A stretch of 64,000 nucleotides of DNA, from NCBI GenBank assembly GCA_018806915.1, contig JAGKQI010000088.1:558001-622000 (forward strand), given 5' to 3'. The DNA is from Phytophthora colocasiae. Lineage: Eukaryota > Oomycota > Peronosporomycetes > Peronosporales > Peronosporaceae. A program made the position numbers and the translations under genes. Of the stretch, positions 63,785 to 64,000 are shown one piece after another; the first letter of the stretch is position 1; each line of letters opens with the position of its first letter. Under the pieces are notes generated by a model that made no database searches, had not been told where the DNA came from, and was given only the letters and a program-made list of their open reading frames with translations.

Positions 63785-64000
63785 GCAACCTGCTGCGCAT
63801 GGAAGAAGCACCAGGGTTTACTCAGGTGAAAGACACCCGAATGCTCGACCACAGAAACAAAAGCACTAATAAAGTCGTGGAGTGCGTAGGTGTGCACATT
63901 CCAAAAATCAAACACGCCCGTGTTTATCGTTTCAAAGGCAGTTTTGTTGATACTGTAGTGTATCTTACAGATAGTCCACGTGCTTGAATCTATCTGCATA
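63785..64000 (+). other. 3' flank of the succinate-CoA ligase gene
   Basis: 3' untranslated sequence with a possible polyadenylation signal AATAAA near 63869. No further gene before the window ends. Confidence 0.6.

Noticed and set aside
62612..63811. 399-codon frame antisense to the succinate-CoA ligase gene
   Set aside because: Mirror of a strongly codon-biased gene; no recognisable domain on that strand, while the sense strand is a clear conserved enzyme.

Overview
The window reads as nuclear DNA of an oomycete plant pathogen, most likely Phytophthora. The evidence is three paralogous secreted proteins with RXLR and EER motifs, oomycete-type initiator elements, short introns of 64 and 127 bp, and transposon families I associate with oomycetes (piggyBac-like, Crypton-like, MULE, and Ty3/Gypsy elements carrying two RNase H domains). 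About 54 kb is nested, mostly decayed transposons. Host genes occupy only the last 10 kb.

1-22831: a three-level nest. A piggyBac-like transposase relic (1-1559 and 22656-22831, + strand) was split by Gypsy element A (1560-22655, 4-bp target duplication AATA). Element A is gag-only. Its gag was split in turn by Gypsy element B (4191-17412, - strand, duplication AGAG). Element B keeps gag, protease, RT, a degenerate Ty3-type RNase H, a second RNase H, integrase and chromodomain, with a few frame breaks, and is saturated with GATC/GGATCC.

22832-30608: relics on the - strand of a pogo/Tigger-like DDE transposase (23.3-23.9 kb), a Crypton-like tyrosine recombinase (24.15-25.5 kb) and a B-related Gypsy copy, element C, that has lost its RT (27.5-30.6 kb). 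An unrecognised decayed reading frame with an acidic N-terminus lies on the + strand at 25.8-27.1 kb.

30609-46560: element A2, a relative of A that still carries pol, inserted in the gag end of element C. It contains a 522-bp TA-flanked MITE and many stop codons, and no 3' LTR was found. Next come an unrelated gag-like relic D (- strand) and an old LTR fragment related to A.

46973-54148: a long palindrome with arms of about 0.8 kb (its left arm carries a 678-bp MITE), then a MULE transposon (49351-52207, + strand) and an internally deleted inverted MULE copy (52795-54148). Their target-site duplications are swapped, which points to an inversion by recombination between the two copies.

54149-61265: a small secreted-effector cluster of three RXLR paralogues, two of them head to head across a hairpin-bearing intergenic region. 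It is interleaved with an intact PX-kinase/Slob-like pseudokinase gene and a duplicated C-terminal fragment of that gene. The unit 'RXLR gene facing kinase 3' end' is present twice, so a segmental duplication is likely.

62208-64000: a two-exon housekeeping gene for the mitochondrial succinate-CoA ligase beta subunit, with an initiator about 120 bp upstream. No tRNA, rRNA or CRISPR array was recognised.
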